In this document: positions 1 to 8,241 of the stretch, piece after piece | How positions within the stretch are numbered: position 1 is the stretch's first letter | How the letters are laid out: each line of letters starts with the position of its first letter | The notes under the pieces: model-generated | What the model was told of the DNA's origin: nothing | The model's database searches: none | The model's input: the letters and a program-made list of their open reading frames with translations, nothing else | NCBI GenBank assembly: GCA_013151635.1 | Contig: JAADHV010000049.1 | Coordinates: 1-37,876 of the forward strand | Source of the DNA: Deltaproteobacteria bacterium | Lineage (GTDB): Bacteria; Desulfobacterota; Desulfobacteria; Desulfobacterales; Desulfobacteraceae | Length of the DNA: 37,876 bases | Direction of reading: 5' to 3' | Made by a program: the position numbers and the translations under genes

Positions 1-49
1 TTTTATTTAAAATCAATACGGTTTGTCAACAAAAAAATTAAAATGAATA

Positions 50-78
50 TTGACTTGTCGCCTTTTATTGAGTACTAA
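50..78 (+). promoter_or_regulatory. Possible sigma70 promoter for the B12 riboswitch transcript
   Basis: TTGACT at 50-55 is followed after 17 bases by TACTAA at 73-78. The -35 box is good and the -10 box is weak (about three of six consensus positions). The expected transcription start near 85 would lie just ahead of the riboswitch P1 stem at 98, which is what supports the call. The surrounding 97 bases are AT-rich and contain no gene. Confidence 0.35.
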
Positions 79-97
79 ACTGCTGTTATTTTAAAGG

Positions 98-253
98 TTG
101 CCCTGGCCAACGGAACACGGTGAAACTCCGTGACGGTCCCGCCGCTGTAACCGGAAATACCTGTTTTTTTTAAAAAAATTATGGTCACTGTTAAAACGGG
201 AAGGCCTGAAAAAAACAGGTTTAATGCCGGAAGTCAGAAGACGAGCCAGGCAA
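98..253 (+). ncRNA. Cobalamin (B12) riboswitch
   Basis: This is an adenosylcobalamin-type riboswitch leader. The closing stem pairs 98-107 (TTGCCCTGGC) with 245-253 (GCCAGGCAA). Inside it are the conserved core segments GCCGCTGTAACCGG near 141-154 and the B12-box-like GCCGGAAGTCAGAAGAC near 226-242. A variable arm rich in A and T lies between them. It sits directly upstream of bzaF and cobT, both linked to the lower ligand of cobamides, so control by cobamide level makes sense. Together with the terminator that follows, it suggests transcription attenuation: bound cobamide would favour termination before bzaF. Confidence 0.93.
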
Positions 254-276
254 TAAAAATTGTAAAATCTGATGGC

Positions 277-320
277 AAAGGGTTTTGTAAGAATTTATCT
301 CTTGCAAAAACCCTTTTTTT
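277..320 (+). terminator. Intrinsic terminator, expression platform of the B12 riboswitch
   Basis: A 15-base-pair stem with one bulged A pairs 277-291 with 301-316 (one G-U pair), around a 9-base loop, and runs into seven T residues at 314-320. It lies between the aptamer and the bzaF ribosome binding site. Its position and T-tract point to premature termination as the regulatory output rather than blocking of translation. Confidence 0.85.
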
Positions 321-353
321 GGTTTTGCTTTGAGGTTCAATAGCGAGGAGACT

Positions 354-1658
354 ATGACAACACAACTTGAGCATGCCCGCCAGGGTACTATTACAAAAGA
401 AATTCAAATCGTGGCTGAAACAGAAGGACTGTCCGAAGCCTTTATCATGGACCATGTGGCAAAGGGTGAAATTGTTATTCCCTGCAATCCGGGAAGAAAA
501 CACCAGAAGGTCACAGGGATCGGAACAGGCCTTAGAACAAAGGTCAATGCGTCCATTGGAACGTCATCCGACATCTGCGACATCAATCTTGAGGTGAAAA
601 AGGCAGAAGCTGCAAAGGAAGAAGGGGCTGACACCCTCATGGAATTATCCGCTGCCGGGAATCTTGATGAAATTAGAAGAACCGTTCTTGCCAGCACTGA
701 TCTTGCTGTTGGGAATGTACCTTTGTACCAGGCCTTTAAAGAAACCATCCGGAAATATAAAAATCCTGCTAAACTGGACCCTGAATACCTGTTTGACCTG
801 ATAGAAAAACAATTGGATGACGGTCTAAGTTTTATGGCCATCCACTGCGGGATCAACCGGTATACAATTGAAAGATTAAGAAAACAGGGTTTCAGGTACG
901 GCGGGCTCGCCTCCAAGGGCGGTACATACATGGTGGCATGGATGGACATCAATAAAAAAGAAAACCCGTTATACGAACAATTTGACCGGGTTTGCGGGCT
1001 GATGAAAAAATACGACGCAGTCCTTTCCCTTGGTAACGGGATCAGGGCCGGGGCCATCCATGACAGCCATGACCGTGCCCAGATGGCGGAAATGATCATC
1101 AACTGCGAGCTTGCTGAAACAGGCCGGGACCTTGGTTGCCAGATGATGGTGGAAGGCCCGGGCCATGTCCCCCTGGATGAAATCAAAGGGAATATCATGC
1201 TTGAAAAACGCATGTCCGGCAATGCCCCGTACTATGTTCTTGGCCCCATCCCCTGTGATACCGGTGCCGGATATGATCACATCAGCGCTGCCATTGGAGC
1301 TGCAAGTTCTGCCAGGTTCGGGGCAGATCTGATCTGCTATATAACCCCGGCCGAACATCTTGCACTGCCCGACATAAGTGATGTGAGAGAAGGGGTAAGG
1401 GCCACAAGGCTTGCAGCCCGCATAGGCGATATTTCCAAATACCCGGAAAGGCGGGAAAATGAAAAAAAGGCGGCCATGGCAAGAAGGGATATGAGATGGA
1501 ATGATCTTGAAAAATATCTTCTTTTCCCGGAAATCGCCAGGCAGACCAGGGATAGCAGGGCTCCTGCGCAAAAAGAAACCTGCACCATGTGCGGGGATTT
1601 TTGTGCCATGAAAAAAGGAATGGAAATATTTGAAAAAGATATTACTAAAAAAAGGTGA
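354..1658 (+). CDS. bzaF: ThiC-family radical SAM enzyme, probable 5-hydroxybenzimidazole synthase BzaF
   Basis: This 434-residue protein belongs to the ThiC family of radical SAM enzymes, which rearrange aminoimidazole ribotide (AIR). ThiC makes the thiamine pyrimidine. Its paralog BzaF makes 5-hydroxybenzimidazole, the anaerobic precursor of the B12 lower ligand. The family cluster motif is at the C-terminus, with cysteines at about residues 410, 413 and 417 (CTMCGDFC). The family-typical stretch GPGHVPLDEI is present in mid-protein. I call BzaF rather than ThiC because a cobalamin riboswitch precedes the gene and cobT follows it; sequence alone does not separate the two with certainty. The start at 354 follows GAGGAG at 345-350; an in-frame TTG at 330 has no better site. 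The stop is followed 5 bases later by the cobT start, indicating one transcript. Confidence 0.85.
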   Translation: MTTQLEHARQGTITKEIQIVAETEGLSEAFIMDHVAKGEIVIPCNPGRKHQKVTGIGTGLRTKVNASIGTSSDICDINLEVKKAEAAKEEGADTLMELSAAGNLDEIRRTVLASTDLAVGNVPLYQAFKETIRKYKNPAKLDPEYLFDLIEKQLDDGLSFMAIHCGINRYTIERLRKQGFRYGGLASKGGTYMVAWMDINKKENPLYEQFDRVCGLMKKYDAVLSLGNGIRAGAIHDSHDRAQMAEMIINCELAETGRDLGCQMMVEGPGHVPLDEIKGNIMLEKRMSGNAPYYVLGPIPCDTGAGYDHISAAIGAASSARFGADLICYITPAEHLALPDISDVREGVRATRLAARIGDISKYPERRENEKKAAMARRDMRWNDLEKYLLFPEIARQTRDSRAPAQKETCTMCGDFCAMKKGMEIFEKDITKKR

Positions 1659-1663
1659 CTATT

Positions 1664-2725
1664 ATGACATTATTAGACCAGACCATTTTATCCATTGATA
1701 AATCGCTTGATGAAGATGCATTTCATGCAGCAAAAAAGCGGCTGGCCAACCAGGCTAAGCCTGCCGGAAGCCTTGGGGTCATGGAAGACATTTCAGCAAG
1801 GCTTGCCGCCATTAAAGGCACCATTAACGTAAATCTTTCCAATAAGAGAATAGTTACCTGTGCCGGCGACCACGGGGTGGCAAAAGAAGGAGTAAGCCTT
1901 TTTCCCCCGGAAGTCACCCCCCGGATGGTATATAATTTTGCTGACAAAGGGGCATCAGTCAACGTGATCGGAAAACATGCAGGGGCAATTGTAAAAGCGG
2001 CTGACCTCGGGGTAAATCATGACTTTGAGCCAGACCTTCCCATATTTCATAAAAAAATCAGGTACGGGACCGCCAATTTCACAAAAGAGCCTGCCATGAG
2101 CCGCAAGGAAGCCATTTTATCCATTGAAGCAGGGATTGAAATTGTAAACGAGCTTGAGGCAGAGGCGCCTGTGGATCTTTTGGGAACAGGCGACATGGGA
2201 ATTGGCAATACCACCCCTTCTTCAGCCATCATTGCCGCTTTTTCCGGCATTGAAGTTGAAAAACTCACGGGCCGCGGCACTGGAATTGATGACCAGGCTT
2301 TAAACAATAAAATTGCCGTCATCAAAAAAGGACTTACCCTCCACAAACCTGATCCCCATGATCCGATTGATGTCCTGTCAAAGGTTGGCGGCCTTGAAAT
2401 CGGAGGGCTTGCAGGCCTTGTCCTGGGTGCTGCGAGCAGGGGCATCCCGGTTATATGCGATGGTTTGATATCCACTGCCGGTGCTTTGATTGCCTGTGAA
2501 CTTGCGCCAGAGGCAAAAAATTATCTTTTCGCAAGCCATAAATCCGTGGAAAAAGGTCACAGGTTCATGCATGAAAGGCTCGGCCTTGAACCCCTGATTG
2601 ATCTTGGATTCAGGCTGGGTGAAGGAACGGGCGCTGCTGTCTGCATGGAGCTCTTAGATCTTTCCACAAGAATTCTTGCTGATATTAAAACCTTTGAAGA
2701 AGTCGGTATCCATGATGCACAGTAA
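1664..2725 (+). CDS. cobT: Nicotinate-nucleotide--dimethylbenzimidazole phosphoribosyltransferase
   Basis: CobT transfers the phosphoribosyl group of nicotinate mononucleotide onto a benzimidazole base, giving the alpha-ribotide used as the lower ligand of cobamides. The 353-residue length is normal for the family. Diagnostic stretches include AGDHGV near the N-terminus, GTGDMGIGNTT in the middle and GEGTGAA near the C-terminus, whose Glu corresponds to the catalytic base of Salmonella CobT. The ATG at 1664 is preferred over the in-frame GTG at 1655 because AGGTGA at 1653-1658 forms a ribosome binding site and overlaps the bzaF stop. Co-transcription with bzaF under the B12 riboswitch pairs base synthesis with base activation. 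Confidence 0.95.
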   Translation: MTLLDQTILSIDKSLDEDAFHAAKKRLANQAKPAGSLGVMEDISARLAAIKGTINVNLSNKRIVTCAGDHGVAKEGVSLFPPEVTPRMVYNFADKGASVNVIGKHAGAIVKAADLGVNHDFEPDLPIFHKKIRYGTANFTKEPAMSRKEAILSIEAGIEIVNELEAEAPVDLLGTGDMGIGNTTPSSAIIAAFSGIEVEKLTGRGTGIDDQALNNKIAVIKKGLTLHKPDPHDPIDVLSKVGGLEIGGLAGLVLGAASRGIPVICDGLISTAGALIACELAPEAKNYLFASHKSVEKGHRFMHERLGLEPLIDLGFRLGEGTGAAVCMELLDLSTRILADIKTFEEVGIHDAQ

Positions 2726-2746
2726 AAAATAGCACCTGGTGCCAAA

Positions 2747-2775
2747 AATAGGGGTTTTTACCTATTGTAATTTTT
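2747..2775 (+). terminator. Weak possible terminator after cobT
   Basis: A 6-bp stem (AATAGG at 2747-2752 with CCTATT at 2761-2766) is followed by a short T-run at 2771-2775. The stem is AT-rich and short, so this is a tentative end for the bzaF-cobT transcript. Confidence 0.22.
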
Positions 2776-2831
2776 CCGTCCCTGTGTAAATCTTGATTTC
2801 ATAAAATCCATAAGTTCAAAGGGAATAATTT

Positions 2832-4250
2832 TTGGCACAAACTATTGATATTGATACTCTGATAGGGATAGTATCCAGGGGCGGAAAAATTACCACAGGG
2901 ATTGATGTGTATAACAGCCATGGCACCCTTTTGTTGAACAAAGAATTTCTTGTAACCAATTCAAAAATTCTTGAAAAGATCAAAGAAAACGGTGTTAGAG
3001 AAGTTCCGCTGAGCGCTGACGGGAAAAGCGGTATTTGGGATACAAAAGGCAATCTTATTTCCGTTGACAGGCACGCTTCCAGTCTGGAAAAAGTCCCGTC
3101 CTCTTTTCCGGGTGTCTCTTTAAACAGTATTGAAAAGCGGCTATACGAGATAGAAGAAACCACAAAGCTGGCCCGGGAAAACTATGAAACCGCAAAGACA
3201 TGCATCAAACAGGCCCTCACAGATATCAAGGATACAGGAGGCCAGTTTGACTATGACGAAGTAAGCTCACATGTTTTCCGTTTAGTCGAATTCCTGACCA
3301 TTATGGACAATCCCTTTTCCTACCTGACAAGGGAAATATTTTCCTATGATGATTACCTTTATAATCACTCCATCAATGTCTGCACCATCGGTACTGCAAT
3401 CATTAATAAATTCAATTTGATTTTCAGTACAATGATCAACGCCCACCTCAATTCCAAAGAGGAAGATGCTCATGATCCCTTCGGCGAACAGCCGGAAGCC
3501 ATGAAAAATACTTATCGCCACTTTCAGAAAGATGAGCTGCAGAATATTTCCCTTGGTTTTTTTCTTCACGATATCGGCAAGGTTCTGGTGCCGGATCTTA
3601 TATTGAATAAAACCGGGAAATTGACAAATGAAGAATTTGATACCGTAAAAAAGCATTCCTATGATTTCGGCCTTGCAATTCTTGAAAAAAACGAGTTGAG
3701 CAATCCGTTTATCATCAATATTGTAAAATACCACCATGCTCCCCTTTACAGGGGTGAAAACCGGTGTTATCCCCTGGACAGGCTGCCGGAAGAAATCCCG
3801 GTATATGCAAAAGTCTGCAAACTTGCAGATATTTATGATGCCATGACCTCAAAACGAAGCTATAAAGAGGCCTCAAACCAGATTAATGCTGTCACACAGA
3901 TTTTCCGGTCCTATGCCAGGAAAGACACCATTCTTCAATATATCCTTCATTCCTTTATCAAGAGTATCGGGATTTATCCCCCGGGAAGCATTGTGTTTCT
4001 GCGCAACGGACAGATGGGCTATGTCCTTGAAAGTCACGGACCCTTTATTATTCCTTTCACGGACACAAAGGGCGACAGTCTTTCAGAAAAACCGGATCCC
4101 CTGGATTTAAGTGATTCCAACCTGGATGACGCACTGAAAATAGATAATAGAAGGAGCATTAAAAAACCCTTTGAAGTCTATGAGCTTTTGCCCTCATATT
4201 TAAAACCCAGGCATCAGGACCCAGAAAGGGTTCCTGGTTTGTCAAACTAA
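2832..4250 (+). CDS. HD-GYP-like phosphohydrolase with degenerate GYP motif
   Basis: A 472-residue protein with an HD-GYP-type domain in its second half, the class that degrades cyclic di-GMP. Visible metal-site elements are an early His (YNHS, about residue 179), HDIGK (about 246-250), a His near 275 (KKHSYDFG), HH at about 301-302 and the helix with KLADIYDAMTSKRSY. The signature usually reading HHE...GYP is altered to HHAP...RCYP. An acidic insertion of roughly 30 residues lies between the first His and the HD pair. The N-terminal 100 residues hold no domain I recognise. Translation probably starts at TTG 2832, with AAGGGA at 2819-2824 seven bases upstream. The two-component gene at 4273 follows closely and is probably co-transcribed. 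Catalytic activity is uncertain because of the altered motif. Confidence 0.82.
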   Translation: MAQTIDIDTLIGIVSRGGKITTGIDVYNSHGTLLLNKEFLVTNSKILEKIKENGVREVPLSADGKSGIWDTKGNLISVDRHASSLEKVPSSFPGVSLNSIEKRLYEIEETTKLARENYETAKTCIKQALTDIKDTGGQFDYDEVSSHVFRLVEFLTIMDNPFSYLTREIFSYDDYLYNHSINVCTIGTAIINKFNLIFSTMINAHLNSKEEDAHDPFGEQPEAMKNTYRHFQKDELQNISLGFFLHDIGKVLVPDLILNKTGKLTNEEFDTVKKHSYDFGLAILEKNELSNPFIINIVKYHHAPLYRGENRCYPLDRLPEEIPVYAKVCKLADIYDAMTSKRSYKEASNQINAVTQIFRSYARKDTILQYILHSFIKSIGIYPPGSIVFLRNGQMGYVLESHGPFIIPFTDTKGDSLSEKPDPLDLSDSNLDDALKIDNRRSIKKPFEVYELLPSYLKPRHQDPERVPGLSN

Positions 4251-4272
4251 TTTTGGAAAACCGGGAAGGAAT

Positions 4273-6219
4273 ATGGAAAAAAGGCTGCTCATAGTTGATG
4301 ACGAAGCCAGGCTGACTGAGTCATTCAAAATTATTTTTGAAACCAAGGGATTTTTTGTCAGGACATCTTCCAATGCCCTTGATGCCATTGAAATTTTTAA
4401 AAAAAACCCTTTCAAGGTTGTATTGTCTGATATCCAGATGGATAAAATGAACGGGATTGAGCTTATGCATGCCTTAAAACAGATTGATCCCTGTGTACAG
4501 ATCATCTTTTTAACAGGTTATGCCTCTGTTGAAAATGCAGCAAACGCATTAAAACAGAACAATGCATTTGAATATCTTGAAAAGCCTGTCAGGAATATGG
4601 ATGTTATTTACGAAACCATTGAGCGGGCAGAAAAAAGATATGACCTTGAAACACACCTGGTCACCCGGAAAAAGAAAACCGAGAAAGGATTTGCCATATT
4701 CAAGGATATATTTGATTCAATGGAGGCTGCTGTTTATGTATCTGATATGCAGACCCATGAATTAATTTATGCCAATAAAAAACTTATAAAATCATTTGGA
4801 TATGATGATCTGAAAGCCATTGAAGGGCAAAAATGCTGGCAGGCTGTCCAGAAGGGCCAGGAAGGCCCCTGCCCCTTCTGCACGAACAAAAGGTTACTCC
4901 AGCCTGATGGAAGTCCGGGGGAACCTTACGAATGGGAATTTCGCAACACACGCAACCTTCGCTGGTACAGCATTGTTGACAAGGCTGTCAAGTGGTATGA
5001 CAAAAGGATCGTCCGGCTTGAAACCGCCTTTGATATCACCGGGAAAAAAGAGCATGAAAAACTTTTCCGGGAATTTGAAAAAGCCATTGAAACTTCCAAA
5101 AAGCTTGAAAGTATCGGCACCCTGGCCGGTGGGGTTGCCCACGATTTCAACAACACCCTGTCCACAATCATAGGGAATATCAATCTTGCCCAGCTGAACT
5201 GCCCTGATGATGAGACACAAAAATACCTGCGAGTCGCCGAGCAAGGTGTCATGCAGGCAAAAAGCATATCCTCAAAGCTGATTTCGTTTGCAAGGGGCGG
5301 CAGGCCGTTAAAAAAAGAAACCAATATTGAAGAATTGATCCGGCAGATCCTTGAGAGTAGACTTGATCCGGAAAAAATCACATTTTCCTTTGAGCCGGAC
5401 AGGATTTCCGGCTCCTTTTATGCCGATCCGGACCAGCTTAAGATTGCAATTGAAAACATGCTTCAAAATTCTGTTGAATCAATGGACGGACATGGCCGGA
5501 TTAATGTTTCTGCAAGATACCTTGAGCAACCGCCCAGAACCCCCGGGATTTTCATTTCCATTTCAGATTCAGGCTGCGGCATACCAAGGGAAAACCTGGA
5601 CATGATTTTTAATCCATACTTCACCACCAAACCCCTGGACAGCCGGAAAAGCAAGGGCCTTGGCCTTAGTGTTGCATGGTCCATCATCTCAAGGCACGGT
5701 GGCAAAATCAATGTCGAATCAACCTTGGAAGAAGGAACAACCGTCCACATCTTTCTACCGGCTTTCAATAAACAAGGCTTGGAAAACAATGGTGGGAAAA
5801 ACCATAAACCCAGGGCCCGGGCAGCATCGCTTTTATATAAAGATATAATAAGAGTTCTTGTCATGGATGATGACGAGCTGATTCTGGATGTCATCTCCAA
5901 GCTGTTGAGACGTCTTGGATATGAACCGTTTGCAGCATCTAACGGGAGTCAGGCCATTGAAATCTGTAAAAAAGCCGCCGCCTGCGGCCGGAAAATCGAT
6001 ATCGCCCTGCTTGATTATGATATACAAAACGACCTGGGCGGATTCCCAACCCTGGAGCAACTCCAGAAGACAGACCCCGATATCAGGGGACTTCTGATTA
6101 CCGGCCATTGTGATGATATGGAAATAAAAAAATTCAAGCACTATGGTTTTGTTGACATGCTTGAAAAACCTTTTTCCATAAAGCACTTAAACAATAAGAT
6201 AAGAAAGCTTCTTGCATGA
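4273..6219 (+). CDS. Hybrid sensor kinase: REC-PAS-HisKA-HATPase-REC
   Basis: A 648-residue cytoplasmic signalling protein without transmembrane segments. Domains in order: receiver 1 (residues 1-120, phospho-Asp 53 in LSDIQM, Lys in EKPV), PAS domain (about 145-260, containing CPFC), dimerisation helix with His 290 in GGVAHDFNNTLS, ATPase domain with N-box NMLQNSVES, DSGCGIP and GLGLSV, and receiver 2 (about 529-648, Asp in LLDYD). Input therefore probably comes from an upstream kinase through receiver 1, with a modulating signal through the PAS domain. The CPFC pair could bind metal or sense redox, as in related PAS domains of sulfate reducers; that is inference. GGAAGG lies 3 bases before the ATG. 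It probably forms a unit with the HD-GYP-like gene. Confidence 0.93.
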   Translation: MEKRLLIVDDEARLTESFKIIFETKGFFVRTSSNALDAIEIFKKNPFKVVLSDIQMDKMNGIELMHALKQIDPCVQIIFLTGYASVENAANALKQNNAFEYLEKPVRNMDVIYETIERAEKRYDLETHLVTRKKKTEKGFAIFKDIFDSMEAAVYVSDMQTHELIYANKKLIKSFGYDDLKAIEGQKCWQAVQKGQEGPCPFCTNKRLLQPDGSPGEPYEWEFRNTRNLRWYSIVDKAVKWYDKRIVRLETAFDITGKKEHEKLFREFEKAIETSKKLESIGTLAGGVAHDFNNTLSTIIGNINLAQLNCPDDETQKYLRVAEQGVMQAKSISSKLISFARGGRPLKKETNIEELIRQILESRLDPEKITFSFEPDRISGSFYADPDQLKIAIENMLQNSVESMDGHGRINVSARYLEQPPRTPGIFISISDSGCGIPRENLDMIFNPYFTTKPLDSRKSKGLGLSVAWSIISRHGGKINVESTLEEGTTVHIFLPAFNKQGLENNGGKNHKPRARAASLLYKDIIRVLVMDDDELILDVISKLLRRLGYEPFAASNGSQAIEICKKAAACGRKIDIALLDYDIQNDLGGFPTLEQLQKTDPDIRGLLITGHCDDMEIKKFKHYGFVDMLEKPFSIKHLNNKIRKLLA

Positions 6220-6246
6220 ACAATGCTTTCATGTAAAGCATCCACC

Positions 6247-6435
6247 CTATTTTACAAGTTCGAATAAATTAAATTTCGAGGCTTTCTTGTCAAAAGTAAT
6301 AACAACCTTGCAACCATTCATTCTTACAGAATGTGCAATTAACAAATCAGAAAGATCATATTTGTTTAACTGGACAAACTGAATCCTTGAAAAATTCCTT
6401 CGGACTTGATACAGCAAAGATTAACAAGGCACATC
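6247..6435 (-). pseudogene. C-terminal remnant of a PIN-domain (VapC-like) toxin
   Basis: Reading the minus strand from an ATG at 6435 to TAG at 6247-6249 gives 62 residues. They contain KYDLSDLLIAHSVRMNGCKV followed by VITFDKKASK and FELVK. This is the typical last third of a PIN-domain RNase: an acidic D..D residue set on a helix, then the strand VITFDKK with the final acidic residue. The first half of the domain with its initial catalytic Asp is missing, and no antitoxin is visible. The fragment lies in the gap between the kinase at 4273 and the Fe-S scaffold gene at 6506, otherwise empty. It is best read as debris of a toxin-antitoxin locus. Confidence 0.62.
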
Positions 6436-6505
6436 ACAACTCAATAAAGGGGATCGGTAAATTTAGAAAACAGCCTTTATTAAACTTAGGAAAGGAGATT
6501 TATCA

Positions 6506-7198
6506 ATGAACTATACACCTGAAATTGAAGGGATGCACTGTGTTGTAAAAGGTGCAGAAAACGGTCCTGCCCCGATCCCGGAAGAAGGAAAATGGGTACA
6601 GGCGAAACATATAACAGATATCTCAGGATTCACACACGGTGTTGGCACATGCGCACCCCAGCAGGGAGGGTGCAAGCTCACCTTGAATGTTAAAAAGGGA
6701 ATTATTGAAGAGGCCCTGATTGAAACAATAGGGTGTACCGGCATGACCCATTCTGCTGCCATGGCATCTGAAATCCTTCCCGGCAAGACAATCCTTGAGG
6801 CATTGAACAGTGACCTTGTATGTGATGCCATCAATGTTGCAATGAGAGAATTATTCCTCCAGATCGCTTATGGCCGGACCCAGACTGCTTTCTCAGAAGG
6901 CGGCCTTCCCATAGGGGCCGGTCTTGAAGATATCGGGAAAGGGTTGAGGAGCGTCATCGGGACGACATACGGCACAAAGGCAAAGGGCCCAAGATACCTT
7001 GAAGTGGCAGAAGGCTATGTAACAAAACTCGCCCTTGATGCAGATGATGAAATTATCGGTTATAAATTTGTTCAGCTCGGGATCATGATGGATAATATCT
7101 CAAAGGGCGTGGACCCGGGTGAAGCATTTGAGAAGGCAACCGGGACATATGGCAGGTTTTCTGAAGCGGTTAAGACAATCAACCCGAGACATGAATAA
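6506..7198 (+). CDS. NifU/IscU-like iron-sulfur scaffold family protein, partner of GGGtGRT protein
   Basis: A 230-residue protein whose residues about 45-150 resemble the NifU/IscU N-terminal scaffold fold: GTCAPQQGGCKLTLNV, then IGCTGMTHSAAMASEILPGK. Conserved cysteines are thus placed like the first two ligands of IscU, and a third Cys occurs in DLVCDA. The C-terminal 80 residues extend beyond a scaffold domain and are not recognised. AAAGGAG precedes the ATG at a good distance. The GGGtGRT-family gene begins 12 bases downstream, so the two form an operon. This pairing recurs in anaerobes as far as I recall, and the biological role is unknown to me. General cluster assembly is not established, since no cysteine desulfurase is adjacent. 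Confidence 0.78.
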   Translation: MNYTPEIEGMHCVVKGAENGPAPIPEEGKWVQAKHITDISGFTHGVGTCAPQQGGCKLTLNVKKGIIEEALIETIGCTGMTHSAAMASEILPGKTILEALNSDLVCDAINVAMRELFLQIAYGRTQTAFSEGGLPIGAGLEDIGKGLRSVIGTTYGTKAKGPRYLEVAEGYVTKLALDADDEIIGYKFVQLGIMMDNISKGVDPGEAFEKATGTYGRFSEAVKTINPRHE

Positions 7199-7210
7199 GG
7201 AGGAATAAAA

Positions 7211-8209
7211 ATGGCTTTATTTGAAGGTTACGAAAGAAGGATCAACCAGATTTCTCCTCTTTTGGAAAAATACAATATGAACTCAATTGAGGATGCAAAG
7301 CAAATTTGCAGCCAGAAAGGCCTTGATATTCACGAACTGGTATTGCAAATCCAGCCCATAGCTTTTGAAAATGCCTGCTGGGCATATACACTGGGGGCTG
7401 CCATTGCTATCAAAAAAAACCAGAAAGGCGCCAGTGACGTTGCCGTCACCCTTGGAGAAGGTCTTCAGGCTTTCTGTATCCCGGGCTCGGTTGCAGATGA
7501 CAGGAAAGTAGGTATAGGCCATGGCAACCTTGCCTCAATGCTGTTAAAAGAAACGACAAAGTGTTTTGCTTTCCTTGCAGGCCATGAATCCTTTGCCGCG
7601 GCAGAAGGCGCCATAGGCCTTGCAAAATCAGCCAACAAGGCAAGAAAAGAGCCTCTCAGGGTTATTTTAAACGGTCTTGGCAAAGATGCTGCGCATATTA
7701 TTTCCAGGGTCAACGGTTTTACCCATGTTAAAACCAGCTTTGACTATGATACGGGTAAGGTCAGGATTGAAACGGAAAAAGCATACTCTAAAGGTGAAAG
7801 GGCAAAAGTAAGATGCTATGGCGCTGATGACGTGCGTGAGGGCGTGGCTATACTTCATCTTGAAAAAGTTGATGTTTCCATTACCGGCAATTCAACAAAT
7901 CCGACAAGGTTTCAGCACCCTGTTGCCGGAACCTATAAAAAAGAATGCCATCTGGCAGGGAAAAATTATTTTTCAGTGGCCTCCGGCGGCGGCACGGGAA
8001 GAACACTCCACCCGGACAACATGGCGGCGGGCCCGGCCTCTTACGGCATGACCGACACAATGGGAAGGATGCACTCCGATGCCCAGTTTGCAGGATCATC
8101 TTCCGTGCCGGCCCATGTTGACATGATGGGTTTCATTGGCATGGGGAACAATCCAATGGTCGGGGCATCTGTTGCTGTGGCCGTTGCAGTTGAGCAGGCA
8201 ATGGATTAA
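7211..8209 (+). CDS. GGGtGRT family protein of unknown function
   Basis: The 332-residue sequence carries the family-naming motif as SGGGTGRTLHPDNMA near residue 260, followed by a glycine- and methionine-rich tail (YGMTDTMGRMHSDAQFAG, then HVDMMGFIGMGNNPMVGAS). The middle has GHGNLASML and AGHESFAAAEGAIGLAKSA. No catalytic motif of a named enzyme class is visible. It is a predicted cytoplasmic protein without signal peptide. AAGGAGG at 7197-7203 precedes the ATG. The gene is coupled to the NifU-like gene upstream, suggesting that its product is a client or partner of that Fe-S scaffold. Confidence 0.85.
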   Translation: MALFEGYERRINQISPLLEKYNMNSIEDAKQICSQKGLDIHELVLQIQPIAFENACWAYTLGAAIAIKKNQKGASDVAVTLGEGLQAFCIPGSVADDRKVGIGHGNLASMLLKETTKCFAFLAGHESFAAAEGAIGLAKSANKARKEPLRVILNGLGKDAAHIISRVNGFTHVKTSFDYDTGKVRIETEKAYSKGERAKVRCYGADDVREGVAILHLEKVDVSITGNSTNPTRFQHPVAGTYKKECHLAGKNYFSVASGGGTGRTLHPDNMAAGPASYGMTDTMGRMHSDAQFAGSSSVPAHVDMMGFIGMGNNPMVGASVAVAVAVEQAMD

Positions 8210-8241
8210 AATTGAACTCTTATCTATTTTAAGACCTGCAG

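Noticed and set aside
404-1222. Open frame of 272 codons on the minus strand
   Set aside because: It is the shadow of bzaF; the translation is low-complexity and Ser/Pro-rich without motifs.
354-1658. Annotation of the first gene as thiamine synthesis ThiC
   Set aside because: The cobalamin riboswitch and the adjoining cobT point to the lower-ligand pathway; no thiamine riboswitch or thi gene is next to it.
2733-2745. Small palindrome GCACC/GGTGC after cobT
   Set aside because: The arms are separated by a single base, so no stable hairpin can form.
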